Assembly (NCBI GenBank): GCA_024763495.1
Contig: JANTFJ010000058.1
Span: 1 to 10,699 of the forward strand
Length of the DNA stretch: 10,699 nt
From: Desulfobulbaceae bacterium
GTDB lineage: Bacteria > Desulfobacterota > Desulfobulbia > Desulfobulbales > SURF-16
Reading direction: 5' to 3'
Shown: one piece after another, positions 1 through 7,500 of the stretch
How the letters are laid out: every line of letters begins with the position of its first letter
Position numbering within the stretch: position 1 is the first letter of the stretch
Translations under genes and position numbers: made by a program
Notes under the pieces: model-generated
The model's database searches: none
What the model saw: only the letters and a program-made list of their open reading frames with translations
What the model was told of the DNA's origin: nothing

Positions 1-85
1 GGATGCCGCCATGTGCCCGTTTCAACGCTCGCGATAATACATCAGGTATATCGCGGCGTTGAAACGGGTGCAGGGTGGTGTTCAT
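1..85 (-). CDS. Partial reading frame of unknown function, possibly the start of a transposase (left copy)
   Basis: An ATG at 85-83 opens a frame that stays open for 28 codons to the window edge, beginning MNTTLHPFQRRDIPDVLSRA and ending in a Lys-Arg-Ala-His-Gly-Gly-Ile stretch. It starts only 10 nt after the tonB stop codon, inside the 96-bp repeat, and the same frame is present in the opposite-facing right copy. I do not recognise the protein. It does not look like the TPR protein that commonly follows tonB in this operon type. A transposase or other mobile-element gene is plausible only because it is repeated and sits next to an IS66-like tip. No convincing ribosome binding site precedes the ATG, so this may not be a real start. 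A strong palindrome (16-68) lies within it, which is unusual for plain coding sequence. Confidence 0.35.
   Translation of the reverse strand, partial: MNTTLHPFQRRDIPDVLSRALKRAHGGI
16..68. repeat. Long hairpin within the left repeat (13 + 7 bp arms)
   Basis: CCCGTTTCAACGC (16-28) pairs perfectly with GCGTTGAAACGGG (56-68). After one unpaired T at 29, CGCGATA (30-36) pairs with TATCGCG (49-55), leaving a 12-nt loop (37-48). This gives a 20-bp stem with a single bulge. In the right copy the same segment (10631-10683) forms the stem with two mismatches. The role is unknown: it could be a transposase recognition structure, an operator or a translational hairpin in the partial gene. Confidence 0.8.
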
Positions 86-95
86 GGAGCGCTTA

Positions 96-839
96 CTAGT
101 TTTCCAACTGAAACCTGACCGTTGTAACCATCCAGACTTTCACCGGAACGCCGGCCACTATTGCTTTGGAAAATTTCCATTTTTTTACACAGCTCTTCAC
201 ATTACTTTCAAATATGCCAGCAGGTTCAGCTTCAAGGACAGCCACCTGGTCCACCTCACCTCTCTCATTAACCAGTAATTTCACCCTGACCCATCCTTCA
301 ATTCTCCTTTGTCTGGCCCGAAGAGGATAAACAGGAGGAATACGTGCCGTCATGCTTATTGGAACATCAAGATCATCAACGGTAAAAACATCCGGTAAAG
401 TCAGGCTGTTCATTATACCTGACGCCACCGGAGGTACTTTAACCATTTCAGCCGTGACTTTCAGTTTAGTATTTATTTTAAAAGGTAACGTAACCGGCAT
501 GGCTTTAATATTGAGAGTTTTGATGGGTGGCGGAGCCATATCCTTCTTTTGTTGTTGTTCAGGTATAATCTTTTCCTTCTTCCTGATAACCTCCTGATGT
601 TTATGGCTTATCCATGCTTCCTGCCTGAAAACTTCACCGGTATCTGGCATGGCAGCATCCGGATTTTGCAATATAGTCATCACCATAAACAAGGCCATAT
701 TTATAAGAAACGCAACCACAACAGCCCAGAGCCAGGTAAAAAAATTTCTCCTGTTCAATATTTTCAGATAATTTTCCTTATGCCCGGTAGCCAAAAAATT
801 ACGCTGATCAAATACATTGTCTTTTCCGTTTTCAGTCAT
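96..839 (-). CDS. tonB: TonB-family energy transducer protein
   Basis: The 247-residue protein would carry proton-motive energy from ExbB-ExbD to outer-membrane receptors. It has an N-terminal cytoplasmic stretch of about 33 residues, one membrane segment (about 34-56, WLWAVVVAFLINMALFMVM), a periplasmic linker (about 57-160) with only a small proline cluster (MAPPPIK), and a C-terminal TonB domain (about 160-247). The domain shows the typical YPLRARQRRIEGWVRVKLLV opening and a VKKWKFSKA segment before the last strand. By eye, Asn47 lies where the functional His of E. coli TonB sits; Asn at that site is reported to work in E. coli. The cytoplasmic tail is longer and the linker poorer in proline than in classical TonB. 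It starts 19 nt after exbD, with a weak AAGGT ribosome site. Its TAG stop abuts the inverted repeat: the G of TAG is the first base of the repeat, followed in frame by TAA. Confidence 0.93.
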   Translation of the reverse strand: MTENGKDNVFDQRNFLATGHKENYLKILNRRNFFTWLWAVVVAFLINMALFMVMTILQNPDAAMPDTGEVFRQEAWISHKHQEVIRKKEKIIPEQQQKKDMAPPPIKTLNIKAMPVTLPFKINTKLKVTAEMVKVPPVASGIMNSLTLPDVFTVDDLDVPISMTARIPPVYPLRARQRRIEGWVRVKLLVNERGEVDQVAVLEAEPAGIFESNVKSCVKKWKFSKAIVAGVPVKVWMVTTVRFQLEN

Positions 840-858
840 GGGCTAAACAGTTACCTTT

Positions 859-1278
859 TTAATTCGCTGACTCAATACCTGCCGCTAACGAAACATTTCT
901 TATGCCTGCCATCCGGCACCCATCCATGACCTTTACGGCAATACCAGTGGCACTTTGGGTATCGGCAACCACCACCACAGACCCCGCCGGATTTTCAGCA
1001 AGTGCTCGTTCCACATTCGCCCTCACAGCCCGAATATCAATTTCCCGATGATCCATGAAAATCCTGTTCTCCCGGTCAATGGCAATAAGGATATTCGCCT
1101 TATCCTTTGTTACAGCCGTCGTTGCCGTGGGACGATTCACTTCAATACCGGTTTCTTTTACAAAAGAGGATGTCACCAGAAAAAAGATCAGGAGAATAAA
1201 AACCATATCGATCAACGGAGCCATATCCAACCCTGCCACAGATCGTTTTCCCCTTCTTGCCGCAGTGATATTTAACAT
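859..1278 (-). CDS. exbD: ExbD/TolR-family biopolymer transport protein
   Basis: This 139-residue protein would be the stator-like partner of ExbB in the inner membrane. A short cytoplasmic N-terminus precedes a single membrane helix (about 20-39, PLIDMVFILLIFFLVTSSF). The helix contains the conserved aspartate (Asp24) that carries protons in this family. The remainder (about 40-139) is the periplasmic ExbD domain. Length and layout are normal. A strong GAGGAG ribosome binding site lies just upstream of the ATG. A 72-nt spacer with no feature I recognise separates it from exbB2, the longest gap in the operon. tonB follows after 19 nt. Confidence 0.95.
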   Translation of the reverse strand: MLNITAARRGKRSVAGLDMAPLIDMVFILLIFFLVTSSFVKETGIEVNRPTATTAVTKDKANILIAIDRENRIFMDHREIDIRAVRANVERALAENPAGSVVVVADTQSATGIAVKVMDGCRMAGIRNVSLAAGIESAN

Positions 1279-1350
1279 TTTCTCTCCTCAAAAAGATCAA
1301 AAAAACAATACAAAAACAGCCAACTGCCAACTTCTGATCAAAACATTACA

Positions 1351-1968
1351 TTAAATATTTCGTCTGAGATAATACCCTACAGCTGCTATCTTTTTTTTCA
1401 GGATGCTGGCCCGGCGTTCCAGGATGCCCTTCATACACATACCCGGTATGGCAATCATCAGACCGGTCTGAGTCGTTATCAAAGCCTCTGAAATACCGCC
1501 TGCCACGGCTCTGATATTTCCAGTCCCATAAATTGACAACACATCAAAGGTGGTAATCATCCCGGTGACAGTACCCAGCAGGCCCAGCAACGGAGCCATG
1601 GCAGCCAATACACCAATCAACCCCAAATGATCTGAAAGCCTGTGATTTATCCTGAGCACTGTTTCATCCAGGATGAATCGATCCAACCTGTTACTACTGC
1701 TTCTTCGCTGAATAAACTCAGCAACCAGCATGGAAACAATCCCCTTATAACGTGCCGGATCAGGCATCTGATTATCAGATATATGGGTCAGGGCTGTCCT
1801 GGAATCCATGTTTTTCCGGTACAGTCTTCTAAAGAAAAGGGCCCTGTCTATAATAAGAACCCACATAATCAAACTATTCAAAGCAAGGGGAATCATCACC
1901 ACCCCCCCTGTATTTATATAGCCCAGAAGTTTATAGAATGGTTCCGGCAGACTCAACAGACCCTCCAT
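1351..1968 (-). CDS. exbB2: Short ExbB (ExbB2-like) MotA/TolQ/ExbB proton channel protein
   Basis: The 205-residue protein is the proton-channel subunit that would work with ExbD and TonB. An amphipathic N-terminus is followed by membrane helices at about 22-41, 116-138 and 158-178. The signature APLLGLLGTVTGMITTF spans about 125-141, and GGISEALITTQTGL follows in the third helix. Loop length and order match the MotA/TolQ/ExbB family. The ATG at 1968 overlaps the end of the preceding gene by 38 bp. A strong GGAGGG lies immediately inside this start, only 4 nt before an in-frame TTG at 1956, so the true start could be that TTG, giving a 201-residue protein. Either way, overlap with ttpC suggests translational coupling. 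Confidence 0.93.
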   Translation of the reverse strand: MEGLLSLPEPFYKLLGYINTGGVVMIPLALNSLIMWVLIIDRALFFRRLYRKNMDSRTALTHISDNQMPDPARYKGIVSMLVAEFIQRRSSSNRLDRFILDETVLRINHRLSDHLGLIGVLAAMAPLLGLLGTVTGMITTFDVLSIYGTGNIRAVAGGISEALITTQTGLMIAIPGMCMKGILERRASILKKKIAAVGYYLRRNI

Positions 1969-3406
1969 TTTCCCGGTTCCGGATCAAAATATTAACCAGG
2001 GCAATACCCTTCTCCTCCAGATCTGATATTAACCGTTCTGATGCTCCGTTGAAAAGATTATGCCCCAGCATCAGGGGAATAGCCACCATAAGACCCAGCA
2101 TGGTGGTGACAAGTGCCTCTGAAATACCAGCCGACATCAGCCTTGGGTCTCCGGTGCCATGCAAGGTAATCACATGAAAGGTATTAATCATTCCCGTGAC
2201 CGTACCGAGTAACCCAAGTAACGGGGCTATGGCAACCAGCATACTCAAGGCGGACAGAAATCTTTCCACCCCTGGTATTTCACGAAGAATAGCCTCCTGC
2301 AGGGCATTCTCCACCTCTTCCCGACCAAAATTCGCATTCTCAAGACCTGCGGCCAACACCCTTGCCATCGGCTTGGCGGATGAGTTTCGACATATCCTGA
2401 GAGCTTCATCCTGGTTGCCACGATCAACATCTTTTTCAATTTCTGCTATAAGTGTATCCGAATCCATACGGCTTCTTAATAGAAAAACCAAGCGCTCCAA
2501 AAGAATGAATATCCCCGCAACCAACACTGCTAAAATAGGCCAGACTACCTTGCCGCCATTTTCCACCTGCTCCCATAGACTTAAAGAGTAGGTGAGCTGA
2601 CGCAGTGCTCCCCCCTTGGATATATCAACAGGAACGTGATCTGATTTTCCAATAAAATATTGGTCAAGACTGGTTCGCATAACAGGGGGAGGAGGTTTTG
2701 CCAGGGCATAAAATTTTCTTTCAGAATCTGAATATGAAAGAAAACCTGTTTCCGCAGCTAAGCGGTACGCTGCGGTAAACGGGCCTATCAATAAAATATC
2801 AGCCTTAACCTCGTGACCGGACATATCAACAATTTCACCCGGCTCTATAACGACTTCACCTGTTTTTTTAATCTGCATCCGGAGAATATCCACCATGTGC
2901 CTGACATCATCCATACCGGGGAATTGCGAATTATTAATGAGAGAGTTGAGAAAAGAGGTATCTGTTTTAAAAAGTGCTGTCTGCATATTTTGTGAGACAA
3001 ACGTATCAATATCCTTGGCATTCATCCGCACCACACCCACAAGCTCATGAATAACACCAACAGCCTTGTCCAGTTCTGTGGACACTGCTGTTTCTTTTTT
3101 GGAATATATAGAGGATTGCTGATGCAACTTTTTTATCTCACCCTTGAGCCTGCTATTTCCTTTTTTTAAATTTGCAATTTCCCGGGCCAGCAGATCCCTG
3201 TCCCTTATTATGATCTGCTTACTTTGTTCCGCCTCTTTTAATGCGTCATCATGTTCCTTTGCTGCTTTTTCTACAAGCTCTGCCCGGATTTCTCTTGCCC
3301 TGGTTTGCAGCACACGCATGTCATCAGAACAAGCCGTATCTACAAAGGTTACAAAACCTTGAAATATAAAACAGACCATAATATAAAAGAAAAAGGATTT
3401 TTTCAT
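1931..3406 (-). CDS. ttpC: Long ExbB1/TtpC-type protein: periplasmic coiled coil fused to MotA/TolQ/ExbB domain
   Basis: At 491 residues this is more than twice the length of a simple ExbB. It has a signal peptide (about 1-25), a charged coiled coil (about 30-120), a periplasmic globular part (about 125-280, including IEPGEIVDMSGHEVKADILL), a membrane helix (about 287-307), then the channel domain. That domain has helices at about 383-405 and 428-450 and the signature APLLGLLGTVTGMINTF (394-410). This architecture is that of TtpC, the additional component required by Vibrio TonB2 systems. The start overlaps the DUF3450 stop as ATGA, and an AGGGTGG ribosome site precedes it. A small hairpin (CTGCC-AACA-GGCAG, 3419-3432) overlaps the upstream edge of that site. 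The C-terminus overlaps exbB2 by 38 bp. The role is inferred from family and context: a link between DUF3450 protein and ExbBD-TonB. Confidence 0.88.
   Translation of the reverse strand: MKKSFFFYIMVCFIFQGFVTFVDTACSDDMRVLQTRAREIRAELVEKAAKEHDDALKEAEQSKQIIIRDRDLLAREIANLKKGNSRLKGEIKKLHQQSSIYSKKETAVSTELDKAVGVIHELVGVVRMNAKDIDTFVSQNMQTALFKTDTSFLNSLINNSQFPGMDDVRHMVDILRMQIKKTGEVVIEPGEIVDMSGHEVKADILLIGPFTAAYRLAAETGFLSYSDSERKFYALAKPPPPVMRTSLDQYFIGKSDHVPVDISKGGALRQLTYSLSLWEQVENGGKVVWPILAVLVAGIFILLERLVFLLRSRMDSDTLIAEIEKDVDRGNQDEALRICRNSSAKPMARVLAAGLENANFGREEVENALQEAILREIPGVERFLSALSMLVAIAPLLGLLGTVTGMINTFHVITLHGTGDPRLMSAGISEALVTTMLGLMVAIPLMLGHNLFNGASERLISDLEEKGIALVNILIRNRENGGSVESAGTIL
1961..1966 (-). promoter_or_regulatory. 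Strong ribosome binding site inside the annotated exbB2 start
   Basis: On the minus strand GGAGGG occupies 1966-1961, beginning with the G of the ATG at 1968. It is followed by TCTG and an in-frame TTG (1956-1954). The sequence before the ATG (GGAACCGGGAAA) is a poorer ribosome site. This placement favours initiation at TTG, though a CTG at 1959 is too close to use this site. Confidence 0.45.
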
Positions 3407-4170
3407 GGCAGCACCACCCTGCCAACAGGCAGCATCACCATCTCAACAGGCCTGCGTTTCAATCCCATCTCAACAGCCTGCTCAATCGGTTTATTATCTT
3501 CATTTGCCAGCCGTTCCCACCTGGACTCGGCAATATTATAAAAGCCGCATTCTTTCCTGTTCAAGGTCTGATAAAACAGATTAAGGCGGCCCAACCGAAA
3601 TAATGTGACCAGCACCGGTTTTCCATCAAGCTCTATGCTTTCCTTGTTTACCTCCACTGTTGTGCCGTATTCTGCTTCAATCAAGAGCGCTTCAAGAGTT
3701 TTCCTGAACTTTTCACTTATGGTAACATCAGGATCATGCAATAATGTGGCAATACGGTCAAACCGCGTTCGTCTCTCCTTTTGCAAAAATGGTAATGTCT
3801 CAATGTCCTCTCCATACCACTGGATGGTTTCTTCAAGAAAAGGCATTATTTTAACTGAAATTTCCTTAATTCCTGAAAGTTCTTTTTCTTTTACGGAAAT
3901 CCTGTCTTTTGCTGCCTGAATCTCTTTTGCCAGCCGTTCCTTTTCAGCTAACAACCCCTGCTTCTCCTGCTCTAAACTTTCCAGGACATGAATCATTTTT
4001 TCTTTATCATCCCGCCATTTTTCCTGCTGTCTCTGGGTCTTTTGTCTGATGGAGATAGATTCTTTTACCGGCCTTTCCACCTTGGTCTCAACCATATGTT
4101 CTGCCATCGACATAGATGGATTCAGGGAAATCAACAGGAAAATGATCAACAGCGTAAAACGATAATTCAT
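3403..4170 (-). CDS. DUF3450 family periplasmic protein of a TonB2-type operon
   Basis: The 255-residue protein has a signal peptide (about 1-23, MSMAEH near the cleavage region) and a long coiled coil (about 35-105, rich in Lys, Glu and Gln). A DUF3450 core follows (about 105-220), recognisable by TLPFLQKERRTRFDRI, DVTISEKFRKTLEALLIEAEYG and LFRLGRLNLFYQTLN. This family is almost always encoded just before TtpC-ExbB-ExbD-TonB and is thought to be a periplasmic accessory of that complex; its exact function is not established. It is the first gene of the operon. GAGG lies 11 nt before the ATG, a slightly long but usable spacing. Its stop overlaps the next start by 4 bp. Confidence 0.9.
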   Translation of the reverse strand: MNYRFTLLIIFLLISLNPSMSMAEHMVETKVERPVKESISIRQKTQRQQEKWRDDKEKMIHVLESLEQEKQGLLAEKERLAKEIQAAKDRISVKEKELSGIKEISVKIMPFLEETIQWYGEDIETLPFLQKERRTRFDRIATLLHDPDVTISEKFRKTLEALLIEAEYGTTVEVNKESIELDGKPVLVTLFRLGRLNLFYQTLNRKECGFYNIAESRWERLANEDNKPIEQAVEMGLKRRPVEMVMLPVGRVVLP

Positions 4171-4242
4171 GGAAATGATAACCTCGGAAAATTAAATATA
4201 TTGTCCAAAACAGAACAACAGAATGATAACACTATTTATATA

Positions 4243-4256
4243 TTCGTATGAACGAA
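4243..4256. promoter_or_regulatory. Small inverted repeat, possible operator upstream of the TonB operon
   Basis: TTCGT and ACGAA form perfect 5-bp arms around a 4-bp centre, about 75 bp before the DUF3450 start. It sits next to an AT-rich stretch. It does not match a Fur box. A regulatory role is only a guess from position. Confidence 0.2.
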
Positions 4257-4285
4257 GAGCATGTTTTTAATGAAATGTCAAGAAA

Positions 4286-4358
4286 ATTTGTAACTACTCA
4301 TGGGGTAAGCACAGCTAATGATTGCAAATCTCAATATTTGTAACTGGTTACAGGGTAA
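4286..4358 (+). repeat. Two degenerate direct repeats spaced 50 bp
   Basis: ATTTGTAACT occurs at 4286-4295 and 4336-4345, and GGGTAA at 4303-4308 and 4353-4358, all exactly 50 bp apart. The second copy contains GTAAC-TG-GTTAC, a small palindrome. The same TAACT...GGG pattern occurs in the palindrome upstream of the RND operon (10306), so this may be a dispersed repeat family of the genome or a shared binding site. Confidence 0.45.
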
Positions 4359-4360
4359 TG

Positions 4361-4389
4361 ATTATACCTGTTGCTATTTAGACCACTAG
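4361..4389 (-). promoter_or_regulatory. Candidate promoter of the TonB operon
   Basis: A perfect TATAAT lies on the minus strand at 4366-4361. The hexamer 17 nt upstream (CTAGTG, 4389-4384) is a poor -35 and coincides with the CTAG next to the MITE. Transcription would leave a leader of roughly 185 nt. A TTGACA at 4281-4276 (minus) has no matching -10 at normal spacing. The call rests on the -10 alone. Confidence 0.2.
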
Positions 4390-4528
4390 GAGGTTGTCCG
4401 AGAATAGACATTTTTTCTCAAACCAAGGCATTTTGAAAAAATAAGCACAGCCATATAGTTGATATTGCGAGCATTATTTTTTCAAAATAACATAGAGTTG
4501 GGGAAAAAGGGCATTCTCGGACAGCCTC
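4390..4528. mobile_element. 139-bp MITE-like element
   Basis: GAGGTTGTCCGAGAAT (4390-4405) and ATTCTCGGACAGCCTC (4513-4528) are inverted repeats with 15 of 16 positions matching. Each is flanked by CTAG (4386-4389 and 4529-4532), which may be a 4-bp target duplication; being palindromic, it could instead extend the inverted repeat. A second perfect internal inverted repeat, TTTTGAAAAAATAA (4431-4444) with 4474-4487, makes most of the element able to fold into one long hairpin. No reading frame lies inside. This is the structure of a non-autonomous element mobilised by a transposase encoded elsewhere; the parent family was not identified. In transcript it may end RND messages. Confidence 0.75.
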
Positions 4529-4589
4529 CTAGGCACAAACGGCATTGAACGAAGAGAGCGGCGAAGCCCTTATCTCCAGTTTAGCGGGA

Positions 4590-7500
4590 TCAGGATGAAG
4601 TTATTGTCTTGTGCGAATGCTTTTTTAACATGAAATAGAGAACCGGCACAGCCATCCGGCTGACCAGCAGGGAGGCAATCTCGCCGAACATGAGGGCTAT
4701 GGCCAGGCCCTGGAAGATAGGATCAGCCAGAATAACCGAACTGCCGACAATAACGGCCAGGGCCGTAAGGAGCATGGGCCGGAAGCGGACGGCTCCAGCC
4801 TCGACAACCGCCTCGGCCAGGGGCAGGCCCTGGCGGATCCGCAGTTCTATAAAATCCACCAGGATAATGGAGTTCCGCACCACAATACCGGCACCGGCCA
4901 TGAAGCCGATCATGGAAGTAGCGGTAAAAAAAGCGCCGAATCCCCAATGAGCGGGCAGGATACCGATAAGGGAAAAGGGAATGGCGGCCATGACGACCAG
5001 CGGGGTAAAATAATCCTTGAACCAGCCGACCATCAGCATGTAGATAAGGATCATGACCACGCAGAAAGCCAGGCCCAGATCACGGAAAACCTTGACGGTA
5101 ATATGCCATTCTCCGTCCCATTTTACTGCTGGTTGGGCAGTTGTAAATGGCTGATTTATATTGTAAATATTTATCCTGCCGTCACTGCCCCCGTAATCGG
5201 CGGCATCAAGTTCCGCCAGGCGTTTATTCATTGCCAGGATAGCGTAAACCGGGCTTTCAACCGTGCCGGCTACATCAGCCGTAACATAGATAACCGGTTT
5301 AAGATTTTTTCGATAAATGGGCTGCTCAACCGGCGTTTTTGTAACCTTTACCAGTTCCCGCAAGGGGATAAGCGGCGCCCCGGGGTTCCGGGATGAGCGC
5401 AGGCCGATATTAAGCAGGGATTCTATTGAAGTCCGCTGGGACCGGGGCAGTTCAAGGATAATGTTAATCTCTTCCTTGTCGCCGGGCTGGTGAAAAAGGT
5501 CAATGGAGATGCCCTGCATTGCGGTCTGCACGGTTCGGGTGACCTCTTCTACGGAAATATTGTTTAAGGCCGCCTTTTCTTTATCAACAGTAATCAGCAG
5601 GCGCTTACGGGATTGCTCCCGGTACCAGTCAACATCAACTACTCCTTCGCAGGTCTCAAAAATTTGTTTTATCTCTGTTGCCAGTTTAACCCGTTCCGTA
5701 TCGCCTGGGCCGTATATCTCGGCTACCAGGGTCTGGAGAACCGGGGGGCCGGGCGGCACTTCGGCCACGGCCACGGCTGCTCCGTATTTTCGGGCAATAG
5801 CGGCAAGAGCCGGGCGGACACGGACGGCAATATCGTGACTTTTCAGCTTGCGCTCATGCTTGGGCAGCAGGTTGACCTGAATATCGGCAACCGTCGGCCC
5901 TCTTCGCATGAAGTAATGGCGCACCAGGCCGTTAAAATTATAAGGTGAAGCAATACCGGCGTAAATCTGATAATTGATTACGGCTGGATCAGCCTTAATC
6001 ACCTCGGCCATTTCCAGGGCCACCCTGCCGGTATGTTCCAGGGTTGATCCTTCCGGCGTATCCAGGATAACCTGAAATTCGCTCTTGTTGTCAAAGGGCA
6101 GCATTTTCACCTTGACCAGCTCAAAATAAACCATGGAACAGGCGGCAAGAAGCAGGGCGGTAATGCTCGTAAAAAAGACAAAGCGCCACATGCCGCTTGC
6201 CAGGAGCGGTTCCATGAAGCGATGGTAGAGGCGGGTAAAAAAATCGTCCGGCGCGTGACCGTCATCTTCTTCCTCCGGCTCAAGAGAACATTCAGTCGGC
6301 GTACATTTCCTGTTTAAAATCTTTACCGCGGCCCACGGCGTCACACTGAAAGCAATGAGCAGGGAAAAAATCATGGCTGCTGAAGAACCAAGGGGAATTG
6401 GCCGCATATACGGTCCCATGAGGCCACCGACAAAGGCCATGGGCATAATGGCGGCAATAACCGCCCAGGTGGCGAGAATGGTGGGGTTGCCGACCTCAAT
6501 TACCGACTCAACCACGATATCTGCCAGGTTCCTGTCCCGGTTCCGGGGCAGGCGCATGTGCCGGACAATATTTTCAACCACCACTATGGCATCATCAACC
6601 AGGATACCGATGGAAAAGATCAGGGCAAAAAGGGTGATGCGATTCAGGGTATATCCATAAAGATAAAAAATCAGCAGGGTCAGGGCCAGGGTGGAAGGAA
6701 TAGCCAGCATAACCACCATTGATTCCTGCCAGCCCAGAAAAAAAAGAATGAGAAGCGCCACGCCGAATACGGCTATTCCCATATGGAAAAGGAGTTCATT
6801 GGATTTTTCCGCCGCGGTATAGCCGTAATCACGGGTAATGCTGACCTTAAGATCAGCCGGAATAAGAGTGCCTTTTAAGCTGTCTACCTTTTTCAGCACC
6901 TCTTTAACCACGCTGACGGCATTGGAGCCCGGACGTTTGGCAATAGACAGGGTTACCGCGGCTTCTTCGTCATGGCCCTGGGTATCACCGTAAAGGACAT
7001 AGTTATCCGGTTCTTCCGGGCCGTCAATGATAGTGGCGACTTCATCAAGATAGACAGGAGCGCCATGAAAAACGCCGACAACGATCCTGCCTGTTTCCTT
7101 GGCATTTCGAAGAAAAAGGCCGGTCTGAAGCTGAATTTCCCTGTTTGTCACCTCAATTTTGCCGCTGTAACTTTGCCGGTTGGCCTGGCGCAGGGCGGAA
7201 ATGAGCCGGGTTACGGTCAGTCCGCGGGAAGAGAGAAGCAGGGGGTCAAACTGGATACGAACCTGGCGCCTGGTACCGCCGATCAGGATAGTTTCCGCCA
7301 CGTTGTGAATACTCTTGACTGCGTCATCTACCTGGGCGGCCAGGCGACGCAGGGTAAAATGATCATATCCCGGGCCATGAAAGGTTAAGGCCAGGATGGG
7401 GACATCATCAATGATATGAGGTTTAACCAGCGGCGGAGAAACGCCGTGGGGGACGCGATCAAAATTAGTGGCCAGTTTCTGGTTTAACCTGACAATTGAG

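Larger units (their letters stand above)
1..96 (-). repeat. Left copy of a 96-bp inverted repeat that brackets the window
   Basis: Positions 1-96 are the reverse complement of 10603-10698 (position i pairs with 10699-i). I find only two mismatches, at 61 and 64. Identity stops abruptly at 96/97, leaving the tip GTAAGCGCTCC (minus strand) directly against the tonB stop codon. Such a sharp edge and near-identity suggest a duplicated mobile element rather than two diverged paralogues. The GTAA tip is a known trait of IS66-family ends, but no more of the element is visible and this family assignment is weak. The repeat runs off the window, so its true length is unknown. Confidence 0.9.
4171..4589. 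other. 419-bp intergenic region between the two operons
   Basis: No convincing gene is seen. It holds a MITE-like element (4390-4528) and two degenerate direct repeats 50 bp apart (4286-4308 and 4336-4358). It also has a small palindrome TTCGT-N4-ACGAA (4243-4256) and an 11-bp direct repeat TGAACGAAGAG (about 4249 and 4545) on either side of the MITE. As both operons run leftward, it should contain the end of the RND transcript and the promoter of the TonB operon. No classical terminator with a T-run is visible after the RND gene; the MITE hairpin could act as one. Confidence 0.7.

Noticed and set aside
16..68. Possible integron attC site, because the hairpin has AAC and GTT arms and an unpaired base
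   Set aside because: The boxes read TTTCAAC and GTTGAAA, each with one mismatch to RYYYAAC and GTTRRRY. The span is shorter than known attC sites, the two window copies are inverted rather than direct, and no integrase or cassette array is visible.
549..929. A 126-codon plus-strand open frame over the tonB start and exbD end
   Set aside because: It lies antisense to two well-supported genes and crosses their junction; the translation has no family features.
4221..4239. Fur box upstream of the TonB operon
   Set aside because: TGATAAC-A-CTATTTA matches only about 9 of 14 positions of the 7-1-7 consensus, mostly in one half, in AT-rich DNA where such matches are common.
4253..4281. Sigma70 promoter using TTGACA at 4281-4276 (minus)
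   Set aside because: The hexamer 17 bp downstream is TCTTCG; no acceptable -10 lies at normal spacing.
4286..4358. CRISPR-like array from the 50-bp-spaced repeats
   Set aside because: There are only two copies, they are poorly conserved, and no cas genes or further repeats exist in the window.
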